This document shows, in pieces, positions 44,047-55,601 of a stretch of DNA of 64,000 nt (position 1 is its first letter; each line of letters starts with the position of its first letter). Below the pieces are notes generated by a model. It did no database searches and was not told the DNA's origin. It saw only the letters and a program-made list of their open reading frames with translations. A program made the position numbers and the translations under genes. This DNA is from Myxococcales bacterium. Lineage in GTDB: Bacteria; Myxococcota_A; Polyangia; Polyangiales; Ga0077539. The stretch covers positions 124,001-188,000 of the forward strand of contig JAEUKI010000057.1 in assembly GCA_016793325.1 (NCBI GenBank). The letters run 5' to 3'.

Positions 44047-44886
44047 TCACATGTTCGGCGCGCCAGGCGTCGGAGTCATCGTCACGCGAAAATCCATCGC
44101 ATTGTTGTCGGTGTCCCGTCCGTCTGCGGCGCGGCTGATCGATTGGCCCGCAGCGGCACTCATCGCACCTGTCATTCCGACGGGCTCCGCGAACATGTGC
44201 ATTGGGTTGGTGAGCGTTCCGAACGCGACGGAGTCTGCGCGACCGACACGGTTGAAGATCGCGACGCTGCCCGAGTCTGCGATACCCGAGTTGAAGCGCC
44301 GCATCGTCGTGACCGCCGTGTGCTCAGTGCTCGCGAGCAGCAGGTGCTCTCCGGGCGCAATGCGGTCGCCCGCGACGAACAAGTACAACTGTCCCGGAGT
44401 CGACCCGCCCGCGGACGAGTACATCAGCCGCCAGCCCATCAAGTCGACGGTGCAGGTCCCGTTGTTGCGGAGTTCGACAAACTCGTGTCCTGCGTTGGTC
44501 GAGGAGCGCGCCTGCACCTCGTTGACCACCACGGGCCCGGTGCAGCCTGGGTCCGCATCGGGGACCATCACGCCCGAGTCCGATCGAACATCGACCCCAG
44601 TGTCCACACCCGTGTCTCCGGGGGTGCCCGTGTCGACGCCCGTGTCCATCGCGACGCCGCTGTCGACGCCCGTGTCGTTGCTGGTCCCCGAGTCGACCCC
44701 GGTGTCCACGCCGCTGTCGACGATCACGCCGGTGTCCACGCCGCTGTCCATGGGTTCGGTCACGTCTTCGACGCGCGAATCTGCTGGGGCGCGGGCGTCG
44801 GCGCGCAGCGAGTTCCAGTCGAGCATGCAGCCCGAGAGGGCGAGCGCGGCGAGGGCGAGGCCGGAGCGTGCAGGGGAGCGAAGCAT
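44047..44886 (-). CDS. Lipoprotein with DTGVD repeats and lamin-tail domain
   Basis: A 279-residue protein with a lipoprotein signal (LALSGC, Cys20), then about 90 residues of DSGVDTGV- and DTGVDTG-type repeats, and a lamin-tail domain (VVVNEVQARSSTNAGHEFVE, LRNNGTCTVDLMGWRLMYSS, YLFVAGDRIAPGEHLLLAS, GSVAIFNRVGRADSVAFG). The LTD fold is an Ig-like module common in secreted bacterial proteins and often used for binding or display. The acidic repeats probably act as a spacer lifting the domain from the outer membrane. No enzyme domain is present. Confidence 0.8.
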   Translation of the reverse strand: MLRSPARSGLALAALALSGCMLDWNSLRADARAPADSRVEDVTEPMDSGVDTGVIVDSGVDTGVDSGTSNDTGVDSGVAMDTGVDTGTPGDTGVDTGVDVRSDSGVMVPDADPGCTGPVVVNEVQARSSTNAGHEFVELRNNGTCTVDLMGWRLMYSSAGGSTPGQLYLFVAGDRIAPGEHLLLASTEHTAVTTMRRFNSGIADSGSVAIFNRVGRADSVAFGTLTNPMHMFAEPVGMTGAMSAAAGQSISRAADGRDTDNNAMDFRVTMTPTPGAPNM

Positions 44887-45010
44887 GGCGAGGTCTAAGC
44901 CTAATGCGAACTCGTCGGAGACGCGACGAAACGGTGCAACATCGCGGCGTCGGATCGCACTTCCCGCGGCGCCGCCAGCCCGTCGGGACGATCGCTGCTC
45001 CGAGACGCGC

Positions 45011-46024
45011 TCACCCCGTGATGTCGTAGAGGGGTTTGTCTCGGCCCTTTCCAGGCCAGGCGTCGAGGTCGCGGGGACGGCGCTCGAGCAGCGCGAGCGC
45101 GAGCGCCCACAGCGATCCCATGTGCGAAAACACTGTCGTCGCGCCGAGGTCCCTCGCGCGGACGCGAACGAGCGTGTGGCGCTCAGGGTCGAGCATCGCC
45201 GCGACGCCGTCGACGAGCGCGCGGTGCGCGGGGCGCTCGAGCGCGATCACCGTCGCGCGCTGCTCGAACAGCGACTGATAGGGCCCGTGGGCAAAACCCA
45301 GCAAATCCCAAAGCGCCACCGGCGCGCACAGCGTCGATTCCATCCACGCCCACGCGAGGCCCGCGTGCGTCTCGTCGTCCCCGCCGCCGCAGAGCATCGC
45401 GCGAACGTGCTCGAGCGACGCCACGTCGATCGATCGCGCAGCCGCGCGTCCCTCGGACACCCCCTCGGCGAACGCTGCGTCCGCGCGGGTCCCGTCGCTG
45501 CCTCGGGGATCGACGCACGCGTCGGCGATCGCGCGCGCCACGGCCAACGCGCACGAGGGGCCCGTCAGCCGCACGAGCAGCGCGCCCTCGTCGGCGGGCT
45601 CGTGCGTGCAGAGCAGCCACCCTTGGTCCTGCGCCTTCTGCGCGAATCGATTGGCTGGCGATGCGGTCACAAGAATTCGTGTGCTCGATGCGGGAGCGCG
45701 CTCGACCGCGATGCGCGCGTTGGGGCTCATGCCCTGCGAGAACACGACGACGCCGTCGAAGCACGCCGTCGCGCGCTCGTCGACGAGCCAGCGCGAGAAC
45801 GAGACGAACTCCGCGCGCGCCGCGCCCTCCCGCTGGATCCACGCGGCCATCGCCCGCGCGACGCCCTCGGACGCGCCGATGCCCGAGAGGGCCCAGCGCT
45901 TGGGAATGCGAATCGCGGCTCCGTGCGCGGCGACGAACGCCTCGGCCGTCGCGATCGAGCGCGCGATCGCCGAGGGTGTTGCGTCGAGTCGCGCGCGCAG
46001 TTGATCCACCGTCGGATCGGTCAC
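45011..46024 (-). CDS. SIS-domain (sugar isomerase-like) protein
   Basis: A 337-residue cytoplasmic protein from the GTG at 46024, overlapping the stop of the cytochrome gene by 4 bases (GTGA). The N-terminal SIS half has KRWALSGIGASEGVARAMAAWI and VVVFSQGMSPNARIAVERA (the SxSGxSxE-like phosphosugar loop in variant form). The C-terminal half has DLLGFAHGPYQSLFE, equivalent to the ExxHGP segment of GlmS/AgaS/FrlB isomerases. It probably binds a phosphosugar, acting as isomerase, deaminase or sensor. Being coupled to an envelope cytochrome is unusual for this family. Confidence 0.7.
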   Translation of the reverse strand: MTDPTVDQLRARLDATPSAIARSIATAEAFVAAHGAAIRIPKRWALSGIGASEGVARAMAAWIQREGAARAEFVSFSRWLVDERATACFDGVVVFSQGMSPNARIAVERAPASSTRILVTASPANRFAQKAQDQGWLLCTHEPADEGALLVRLTGPSCALAVARAIADACVDPRGSDGTRADAAFAEGVSEGRAAARSIDVASLEHVRAMLCGGGDDETHAGLAWAWMESTLCAPVALWDLLGFAHGPYQSLFEQRATVIALERPAHRALVDGVAAMLDPERHTLVRVRARDLGATTVFSHMGSLWALALALLERRPRDLDAWPGKGRDKPLYDITG

Positions 46025-46950
46025 GGGTCGCGAGCGTACCCCGCATCGGCGGCGCGCTGCGCGTCGGGATCGAATTTCTCCTCGCGCATCGCGGTGAAGT
46101 ACGCGACGAGGTCGTCGAGCTCTCGATCCGAGAGATGCAAGTGCGCGGGCATCGCGCCGTAACGAAACGTCAGCGGGTTGCGTATGTACGCGCGGATTTG
46201 TTCGACCGGTCGGTACTCGGTGATGTTCTGCGGGACGTTGAGCTCGGGGCCGATGCGGCCGCCTTCGCGGTTGACCGCGTGGCAGCGGACGCACTCGCGC
46301 GCGAACGTCGCGAACCCGCGACGCGCGGGGGATCCCTCGGCCGCGCGCGTCGGCACCGTGTGGGGAAAGATCGATTCGTACCGAGCGATCTCGATGACGG
46401 CGAGCTGCCAGGGGCGCGGGTGTGTCTCGAGGTTGATTTGCGTGGGCTGTTTCCACACGAAATAGAAGGGCGCGGGGTCCGAGCGACGCGGCCCGATCGG
46501 ATCCCAACGGCCCGCGTGCTCGTCGTCGGCGAACGCGACGTAGCCGCCTCCTTCGAGCAGCCGCTCTCCCGAGAGGGGAACCGTGTAGCCGTCGCGCGCG
46601 CGCAACACGAACGGCCTCGTCGCGAGCGGACCTTCGACCGAACCCTCGAAGCCGATCGCGAGGACGCGCTCGATCGGCAGCGCGCGAAAGCGCTTGTCGC
46701 GGCCGTAGTACGGGTCGAAGTTGCTCACGACCTCTTCGACGATTCGCTCGCGAAGCGCGCGGAGCGTGAGCGTTCGAACGCTGCGCCCTTCGAGTCGAAA
46801 CTCGATCGTAGCGCGCTCGTCGATGGCCCCTTCGCGCGCGTCGGGCGCGGTCGGCGCGCCGGGCTCCGTCGGCGCTCTGCGAGGCGGAGGGCACGCGACG
46901 AGCACGGAGGTGCTGAAGGCGATCGCGATCACGATGCGCGAGCGGCTCAC
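46021..46950 (-). CDS. Lipoprotein cytochrome c
   Basis: A 309-residue protein from the GTG at 46950 with a lipoprotein signal (STSVLVAC, Cys20). The middle (about 45-195) is a domain resembling the molybdopterin-oxidoreductase-like or sulfite-oxidase-like fold only in length; I do not recognise it (FRLEGRSVRTLTLRALRERI, GYTVPLSGERLLEGGGYVAF). The C-terminal class I cytochrome c domain has one heme motif CVRCH (Cys220, Cys223, His224) and a likely axial Met in YGAMPAHLHL. It should carry electrons at the periplasmic face of a membrane. Its start overlaps the stop of the upstream membrane-protein gene by 4 bases. Confidence 0.85.
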   Translation of the reverse strand: MSRSRIVIAIAFSTSVLVACPPPRRAPTEPGAPTAPDAREGAIDERATIEFRLEGRSVRTLTLRALRERIVEEVVSNFDPYYGRDKRFRALPIERVLAIGFEGSVEGPLATRPFVLRARDGYTVPLSGERLLEGGGYVAFADDEHAGRWDPIGPRRSDPAPFYFVWKQPTQINLETHPRPWQLAVIEIARYESIFPHTVPTRAAEGSPARRGFATFARECVRCHAVNREGGRIGPELNVPQNITEYRPVEQIRAYIRNPLTFRYGAMPAHLHLSDRELDDLVAYFTAMREEKFDPDAQRAADAGYARDP

Positions 46951-47630
46951 GGCGCGCGGACCTCGGGCGGCGCGCTGCGCCACACGAACGGGAGAAACAG
47001 CGCGTAGTAGAGCGTGTTGGGCACGAGTCGGAGCGCGTAGCCCGCGTCGAGTCCCTGGAGGATCGAGACGTCGCTCGTGGCCCAGAGCGCGTACTGCGCG
47101 GCGACGAACAGGTAGATCGCGCGAGCCCACCGCGCGAGCGACGGCTCGATGCGCGCGAGCGAGGGCCGCACGACGAGGGCGAAGTACGCGCTCCAGCCGA
47201 CGAAGAAGAGGACCTCGTACGCGAGAAAGAGCTTGCGCGAGTCCGCGAAGACCGCGGGCATGCTCTTCAGCAGCACCGTCTGCAACACGGGAACGACGAA
47301 GGCCATCGCCAACCCCGCGAGCGTCGCGCGCGTCGGTCGGTCGCTCTTCCACTCGCTCGCTCGCTGAAGACGACGAATGCGCTCGACCAGGATCAGCGCC
47401 CGCGCGTCGCCGAGGATCACGAACGGGATCCCGATGTACGGCCCCCACGAGGCCGGGATGGGCGCTCCCTTCGCGGTGAGCGTCGCGTCGAGCAAGATCT
47501 CTGCGGTAAACACCAAGAGAAACGCGCGGAGCGCGCTCTTCGAAAACACCACCGCGCCGAGCACCAACGCGTTGATCGCGATGAAGCTCACCGGGTGGTG
47601 CCAAGAGCTCTCGTAGATTTGCCGCCACAT
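46947..47630 (-). CDS. Polytopic membrane protein, unknown
   Basis: A 227-residue protein from the ATG at 47630 (MWRQIYESSWHHPVSF). About six hydrophobic segments are visible (FIAINALVLGAVVFSKSALR, GLAMAFVVPVLQTVLL, AYEVLFFVGWSAYFALVV, AIYLFVAAQYALWATS). The spacing and the conserved-looking WHHPVSF and EILLDATLTA are not diagnostic of a known family. It is the first gene of a coupled trio with lipo-cytochrome c and the SIS protein, so it may anchor the cytochrome or pass electrons to it. Confidence 0.68.
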   Translation of the reverse strand: MWRQIYESSWHHPVSFIAINALVLGAVVFSKSALRAFLLVFTAEILLDATLTAKGAPIPASWGPYIGIPFVILGDARALILVERIRRLQRASEWKSDRPTRATLAGLAMAFVVPVLQTVLLKSMPAVFADSRKLFLAYEVLFFVGWSAYFALVVRPSLARIEPSLARWARAIYLFVAAQYALWATSDVSILQGLDAGYALRLVPNTLYYALFLPFVWRSAPPEVRAP

Positions 47631-47901
47631 CGCGCGCGCCCCCGCTGCATGGCGCAAATGCCACCGTGCGCGCAAGTGAACACGTACTCAGCACGCACGA
47701 TCGCGGTGAATCGCCGACGCACGCGCGCGTCTCAACGCACCGCTCGGGCTCGCGGCTCGAGCGCCCGAGGCCGTCCGCACGCGACGCGCGTCGCGATCGT
47801 CGCTGGAGATTTTCAGCGCAATCGACCGCGCCGCGTGAGGCTATGGCTCGATCGAGGGCACTGCACTTCTGTCTTGAACTGGTGTACCTAACCGGCGTCG
47901 C

Positions 47902-49809
47902 ATGTCGATTCTTGCCCCTCCCGTTCGAACGTCGCTGCCAAGCCTTCGACCGGCTCATCGTCGGCTCTTTTCGGCGTCGCTCGTCGCGCTCGCGCTCGTC
48001 GCGCAAGAGCGGCTCGCGAGCGCGCAGATCACTGGCTGGGCGCTCGATCGATTCGAGCCCGCTCCCGCGGGAGACTCGTTCTTCACGACGAGCCACCCGC
48101 GCGCGCCGCGCGACTCGTCGGGGACCGTTCACGTCGGGCTGCTCACGGAGTACGCCCTGCGGCCGCTCGTGTTTCAGCGACCCGCGGGCGCAGCGGAGCC
48201 GGGCTTCGGGATCGTCGATCACCAAGTGGTTCTGCACGCGCAGGCCGCAGGCGAGGTCGTGCGCCGGGTGTTTCTCGATTTCGACCTGCCCTTCGTCGCG
48301 CCGATCGCAGGATCGAGCCTGTCGATTTCGCGCGTCGTGCAGGGCGGCGTGCCCGAGGGCCTCGCGGTGGGCGACCCGCGCTTCGGACTTCGATTGCGCC
48401 TCGCGGGAGAAGCCGATCGCGATCCGCTGAGCGTGTACTTCGGAGCGCAGGGGTTCTTCGGGTTCTTGCAGTCTTCGAAGCGTCGTCAGTTCGTCACGGA
48501 CGAGGCGTTTCGCGGGCGGTTGTACCTCGCGCTCGCGGGCCGCGGCGGCCCCGTTCGCTGGTCGTTCACCGCGGGCTATCACGCGCGCCCGAGGCTCGAC
48601 ATCGGCGCGGCGTTCGATCCCACCATCACGGATGGACCGATCGTCGCGAGCGAGCTCTTCGCGAACGCAGGCGTCGCGTGGACGTTCTTCATGGAGCGCG
48701 CGAGCGTCGGGCTCGAGGGTTGGATCCAGACGCCCGCCGAGCGCATGTTCGCGCGCGCCAACGTCGCCGCCGAGGTGATGGCGACGGGGCGCTTCAAGCC
48801 CGCGCCGTGGGTCGAGCTCGCCCTCGGGCTCGGGCCAGGGCTCACCCGCGCGGTGGGAACACCAGCGTTTCGAGCAGTGTTTTCTGCGACATTTCTCGCG
48901 TACGACGGCGCGCAAGTCCCGCGTCGCTCGGCGGTCGAAGACGACCTCGCGGCGATGCGCGACGCGCGCGGCGAGGGCGCGCAACGCAACGCGCGGACGA
49001 CAGAGGGCGACCCCACGTCGAGCGCGACAGGCACCGCCCGCGTCGCGCGAACGGAGGCAGACCCGTGTCCGCTCGGCGAACGCTGCGACGAACGCATGCT
49101 CGATCGCGACGGAGACGGCGTGCTCGCCCCGATCGACCGGTGCCCGAACGTCCCCGTGGGACCGATGCCAGATCCTTCGCGCGCGGGGTGTCCCGATCCG
49201 GACGGCGACGGAGACGGCGTCGTCGATCACCGCGACGCGTGCGCGACCGAGCCCGCTGGACCGCGGCCCGATCCGCTGCGCGCTGGATGCCCGCTCGTCG
49301 ATCGCGACAACGACAACGTCGCGGACGCCGTCGATCACTGCCCCGATCAGCCCGGCGCCCCGAGCCCCGACCCCAATCGCAACGGCTGCCCTTCGCTCGT
49401 TCGCCTCGAGACGGGCGCGCTTCGGATCCTCGAGCCGGTGTACTTCGACACCAATCGCGCGACGATTCAGCCGCGGTCGTTTCCGGTGCTTCAAGCGGTG
49501 GCGGACGCGATGCGCGCGCGAACGGACGTCCGGAGGCTCAGCGTCGAAGGACACACGGATGACCGCGGCGACATCGAGCGCAACGTCGACCTCAGCAATC
49601 GCCGCGCGATCGCCGTGATGCTCTGGCTCGCGTCGCACGGCGTCGAGCCCGAGCGCCTCGAAGCGCACGGCTACGGCCCCACGCGCCCCGTCGGTCCCAA
49701 CCGCACGGCGCCAGAGCGCGAACGCAATCGCCGCGTCGAGTTCAGGGTCGCAGACCCGGCCTCGCCTTCGAGCGCGGCGCAACCCTCGGCCACCGAAGCG
49801 CGCCGATGA
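47902..49809 (+). CDS. OmpA-family outer-membrane protein with TSP3-like calcium repeats
   Basis: A 635-residue protein with a signal peptide ending near RLASAQ. Residues 45-345 form a beta-barrel domain, and an Arg/Thr-rich linker follows. Thrombospondin type-3-like calcium repeats come next (DRDGDGVLAPIDRCPN, DPDGDGDGVVDHRDAC, DRDNDNVADAVDHCPD), then a C-terminal OmpA-like peptidoglycan-binding domain (VYFDTNRATIQPRSFPVLQA, VEGHTDDRGD, LSNRRAIAVMLWLASHGV). It ties the outer membrane to peptidoglycan. It is first of four genes linked by ATGA overlaps with a cyclase, a kinase and a LysM-FecR protein, so it may be the structural input of a signalling pathway. Confidence 0.9.
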   Translation: MSILAPPVRTSLPSLRPAHRRLFSASLVALALVAQERLASAQITGWALDRFEPAPAGDSFFTTSHPRAPRDSSGTVHVGLLTEYALRPLVFQRPAGAAEPGFGIVDHQVVLHAQAAGEVVRRVFLDFDLPFVAPIAGSSLSISRVVQGGVPEGLAVGDPRFGLRLRLAGEADRDPLSVYFGAQGFFGFLQSSKRRQFVTDEAFRGRLYLALAGRGGPVRWSFTAGYHARPRLDIGAAFDPTITDGPIVASELFANAGVAWTFFMERASVGLEGWIQTPAERMFARANVAAEVMATGRFKPAPWVELALGLGPGLTRAVGTPAFRAVFSATFLAYDGAQVPRRSAVEDDLAAMRDARGEGAQRNARTTEGDPTSSATGTARVARTEADPCPLGERCDERMLDRDGDGVLAPIDRCPNVPVGPMPDPSRAGCPDPDGDGDGVVDHRDACATEPAGPRPDPLRAGCPLVDRDNDNVADAVDHCPDQPGAPSPDPNRNGCPSLVRLETGALRILEPVYFDTNRATIQPRSFPVLQAVADAMRARTDVRRLSVEGHTDDRGDIERNVDLSNRRAIAVMLWLASHGVEPERLEAHGYGPTRPVGPNRTAPERERNRRVEFRVADPASPSSAAQPSATEARR

Positions 49810-51592
49810 GCACCGCGAGCTCGGACACGCGCGGATCGATCCGCGGATTGTCGCTTCGTACGAAATGGACCGCGGCGATGCTCTGCCTCTCCGTGCTTCC
49901 GCTCGTCGCGGTCGGTCCCATCGTGCTGCGCCAACAGCGCAACGGTCTCTTGCACGCAGAAGAAGCGCACCAGGCTTCGGTGATGGACCACGCGGGCTCG
50001 TTGCTCGAAGCGCAGCTCGGCGCCGCGGCGCGCACGGTGGGCGCGACGGTCAACGTCTTGGCCGAAGCGCGCATGACCGATCCGGACGCGAAGATCTCGC
50101 TCTTGCGCGCGCTGCTCTCGCGCTGCGAGCCGCTCGACTCTCTGGCGATCTACGGCGCTGACGGGACGAAGCTCGACACGATCGTCCGCGGCGAGGCGGC
50201 CGAGGTTCAGACGCCCGCGACGCTGCCTCGCGAGGTGCGCGACTACGACGAGCGCGGCCAGTGGTTGCCTGCGTCGGCGACGCGGGATTCTGGGCTCGAG
50301 ATGCAGTTTCTTCAGCCCATCGTCGTTGGCGGAGCTCGCACGGGGTGGGTGCTCGGGAGCGTGCGTCGCAGCGCCGTTCCCGACCTGCTCGGCGCGCTCT
50401 CGCGCGATCACTTCGAGGGACGCGAGGACGGCGTGGTGCTCATCGGTCGCGACCTCGAGGTGCTCGCGAGCTCTCGCTCGGTCTCGGACGTCGATCTGCG
50501 CGTCGGAACGTCGCTCGCCGGAAGGGACATCTTTCGCGCGATGTCCATGCCGCGCGAGCGATTCAGCGTGCTCTTCGTCAGCTCGTCGGAGTTTGTTCGA
50601 AGCAACGGGAGCGCGTGGGTCGGCTCGGTGCGGACGCTCCCGGCGCTGAAGGTCGCCGTGTTCGCGCGGAGGCCCGCGGAGCAAGTGTTCACGTCGCTCG
50701 TCGCCACGCGGCGCGCGGTGATCGGCGCGCTCGTCGCGATCGCGCTCATCGCGCTCGGGGTCGCCACGTGGATCGCCTCGCGCACCACGCGCCCGATCGC
50801 GGAGCTCACGAGGCTCGCGCGCGAATATGCAGCGCGGAGGTTCACCGCGCGCTCGACGGTCGAGACCGGCGACGAGCTCGAGCGGCTCGGCTCGACGATG
50901 GAGCTCATGGCCGACGACCTGTCGGCGAGCGAGAAAGAAATCGCGCGTCGCGCCGGGGTCGAGAAGGACCTCTCGCGGTTTCTTCCTGCGGCGGTCGCGA
51001 GCGAGATCGCCGCGGGCCAGCGCAAGCTCGAGCTCGGCGGAGAGCGTCGTACGGTGTCCGTGTTGTTCGCCGACGTCGTGTCGTTTACCCCGTTCGCCGA
51101 GCGCGCTGATCCCGAGAAGGTGGTCGACTTTCTCAACGAGCTGTTCACCGTGCTGACCGAGGTCGTGTTTCGTCACGAAGGCACAGTGGATAAGTTTGTC
51201 GGAGATGCGATCATGGCGTTTTTTGGCGCTCCGAACGCGATGCCCGACCACGGCGAGCGCGCCGTCGCGTGCGCCGAGGACATGCATCGCTTCGTCGAGG
51301 CGAGCGCGCCCGAGTGGAAGCTGAAGTACGGGATCGACGTGAAGATCGCCGTCGGCGTGAACTCGGGAGAGGTCCTCGTCGGAAACCTGGGGAGCGAGTC
51401 GCGCATGGACTACACAGCGATCGGCGACGTCGTGAACGTCGCGGCGCGGCTCGAGGCGCTGGCGCGACCCGGACAGACGCTGCTCACGGGCGACGCGGCG
51501 CGCGCGGCGGGAGACACGTTCGAGTTTCGGTCGCTCGGCGAGCATCCGCTGCGCGGCAAGGAGCAACCCGTGGCGATCGTGGAGCTCGTTCG

Positions 51593-51596
<4 letters not shown>
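49806..51596 (+). CDS. Membrane sensor adenylate cyclase (class III, HAMP)
   Basis: A 596-residue protein whose ATG overlaps the OmpA-family stop (ATGA). A transmembrane helix (about 21-43) and an extracytoplasmic dCache-like sensor (about 45-300) are followed by a second helix (about 304-324), HAMP and a class III cyclase domain. The catalytic motifs are SVLFADVVSFTPF (metal Asp, near 422), VDKFVGDAIMAFFG (Lys and the second metal Asp), MDYTAIGDVVNVAARLE (adenine-specifying Asp/Thr, then Asn and Arg of the transition state). The Lys and Asp/Thr pair point to ATP, so cAMP should be the product. The sensor ligand is unknown. Confidence 0.93.
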
Positions 51597-53340
<1,744 letters not shown>

Positions 53341-53344
<4 letters not shown>

Positions 53345-55569
53345 CGGTTTCGAACGCCATGCAATCGCGTCGCGCGCTGCGCGCACGCTCGCCCTTCGCG
53401 CTCTGCGCGGCGGGGGCGCTCGCGGCGACGGCGGTCGCGCTCGCGCCGAGCGCCGCGTCCGCGCAAGAGACGCAGGACTACCGCGTTCAGCAAGGGGACA
53501 CGTGTCCGTCGATCGCGCAGCGGCTCTACGGCGACGTCGGTCGCATCGACGTGATCCACCAGAACAACCCTGGCCTCGGGCGGCTCCCGCACCGATTGCG
53601 ACCGGGGCAGATCCTTCGATTGCCGCGGAGCGCGACCGGCCCGGCGCCCTCGAGCGCCGCGCGCGTGAGCTTCGTGCGCAACGAGGTCAACGCGTTTACG
53701 CCCGAGCAGCACCGCGCGAGGCGAGACGAGTCGCTCTCGCGCGGCCATCGATTGGGGACGCTCGATCAATCGAGCGCTGAGGTGACGTTCATCGACGAGA
53801 CGCAGCTGCAGCTCGAAGAGAACACGCTCGTCGTCGTGCTCGGTCGCAGCGCGCAGCGCGTCGACGCCGGCAACGCCTCGGAGACGCGGCTCGAACGAGG
53901 GACGCTCCGCGCGAGCCTCGCCGCGCTCGCGGGCGGCGCCGCAACACCTCAGCCGCGACAAATCACCGTGCAAACGCCGTCGGCGACCGCGCAAGTGGGC
54001 GCGGGCTCGTCGCTCGTAAACGTCGATGCGCGCGCGAGCACGCGGCTCTCGGTGCACCAAGGCGCCTCGAGCATTCGTGCCGCGGGGCGCACGGTCGCGG
54101 TCAACGAAGGGTTCGGCTCGCGCGCCGATCGCGGTCGCGCGCCGAGGCCGCCGCAGCCGCTGCCCGCGAGGCCCGTGTGGAGCACGGTGTTCTCGCCGCT
54201 CGTGCTCGTCGACGGAACGGACGACGCAGCCCGCGTCGCCGTCAGCGCGCAATACACGCGAGGCTCGGGCGGTCCCGCGCCGGTCGTGTGGCACGTGCAG
54301 CTCGCGCGCGACGAGCGCTTCAACGACTTGCTCGTGGACGCCCGCGTCCCGGCGGCGGTCACCAACTTGGACACGCGGCTCGGGCCCGGCGTCTATCACG
54401 CGCGCGTCGCCGCCGTGGACGCCGATGGGTTCGAAGGGCGCCCGAGCGAAGTCTCGACCGTGCGCGTGTCCGCTGTGACGCTCGACGCTGGCGGCCCGGG
54501 TCGTCGCGCGTCCATTCGCGTGACGCAAGGGACGTTCTGCTCGATCGACGGCGCCCCGCTCGCGCTTGTGTCGGGAAGCATCGAGCTGTCGCCCCTGCGT
54601 CGTCACACGCTTCGATGCGCGGTCGACGCGAACGGACGCGGCGCGATCGAGCGCGTGCTCGGCCCCGAACAATCGGGGCTCGTCACCGTGCGCGCTCGCG
54701 CGTTCGGCGCGGAGTACGACGGCCCGCGAGGCTCGAGGCGCGTGCTCGTGGGCGTCTACGACGCCGTCGGTCAGCCCGTGGTCGGTGCGACGTTGCGCGC
54801 GCGAGCACCGCGCGGCGTCACGGTCGAGCCCCTTCGCGCGAGCGCGCAGCGCGGCGTGTACGAGACCGTCGCGCGATGGAACGGCGCTGTCAGCGCTGGC
54901 GTCCTCGGCGTGTTCGTCGGCGACGAATCTGGCGCAAATCCCAGCGCAGAGCTCGCGCTCGAGGCCTCCGCGCCGCCCGCGGTCGCGCCCGTGCAAGCGC
55001 CGCCGCCGCGGCCGCACGTGGGGCTCGAGCTCGCGTTCGCGGGCGACGCGATGATCACGTTCGACCCGCGATTTCGCACGGGGCTCGGCGTCTCGCTCGA
55101 CGCGCGAGCGAGGATCCCCGCGGGCCCAGGGCTCTTGCTCGGCGCGCGCGCGGGCTACCTTCGCTTCGGCTGCTCGGGGCCCGTGTCGACCGATCCGAAC
55201 GTGTTCTGCCCGCCCGTGACCGCGGCGACGATGAGCGCGCCGCGCAACTCCATCGGGATCGACACGTTCGACCTCGGCGTGCAGGTGGGCGCGTACCTCG
55301 CGCGGCACAACGCGCCGGTGACGGGATATGTCACGTTCGTTCCGCAATGGATTTTCCAGCGTACGAGCGTCGTGCGCGGGGACGGGTCCGAGGTGATCAT
55401 CGCGGGCTCGACGTTCTCGGCGCTGGCGATGGCGGGCGCGCAGCTGCGCATCGGACCCGGCGGGCTCTTCGCCAACTTGGGGTATCGCGGCGCGGTCGCC
55501 GAGTCGTCGCTCGGTCAGCTCCCGCTCGGAGGGCTGCTCTTCACCATGGGCTATCGCGCGATCTTCTGA
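53341..55569 (+). CDS. LysM- and FecR-domain protein with C-terminal outer-membrane barrel-like domain
   Basis: A 742-residue exported protein (signal peptide ending ASAQ, about 42) whose ATG overlaps the kinase stop (ATGA). A LysM domain (about 46-98: VQQGDTCPSIAQRLYG) should bind peptidoglycan. A FecR-type domain (about 115-245: LDQSSAEVTFIDETQLQLEE, RLSVHQGASSIRAAGRTVAV) follows, then an FN3-like region (ARVAVSAQYTRG, PGVYHARVAAVDADG) and a beta domain with an Ig-like segment (VGVYDAVGQPVVGATLRARA). The last 190 residues have barrel strands (LGLRLSLDARARIPAGPG-like pattern, TMGYRAIF end). The ending aromatic residue suits insertion in the outer membrane. LysM-FecR fusions are known; adding a barrel is less usual. 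Confidence 0.82.
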
Positions 55570-55577
55570 GCGCGATT

Positions 55578-55601
55578 CGCTCGCGAATTACCTCGCGAGC
55601 G
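55578..55601. terminator. Inverted repeat at a convergent gene junction
   Basis: CGCTCGCGA (55578-55586) and TCGCGAGCG (55593-55601) form a perfect 9-bp stem with a 6-base loop, between the LysM-FecR gene (stop 55569) and the MopE-like gene (stop 55588 on the minus strand). It may end transcription in both directions, but there is no T-tract. Confidence 0.4.

Noticed and set aside
43748..44050. Minus-strand open frame through the 21-bp repeats, giving a heptapeptide repeat
   Set aside because: It exists only because the unit length is divisible by three; no start signal or domain supports it.
47631..47901. Possible small gene in the 271-base divergent region before the OmpA operon
   Set aside because: Open frames there are Arg-rich and lack start signals; it is treated as a promoter region with no recognisable boxes.
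46951..49782. Long minus-strand open frame extending upstream of the lipo-cytochrome c
   Set aside because: Beyond the GTG at 46950 it is antisense to the membrane protein and OmpA genes, Arg/Ala-rich and without any domain; a GC-rich shadow.
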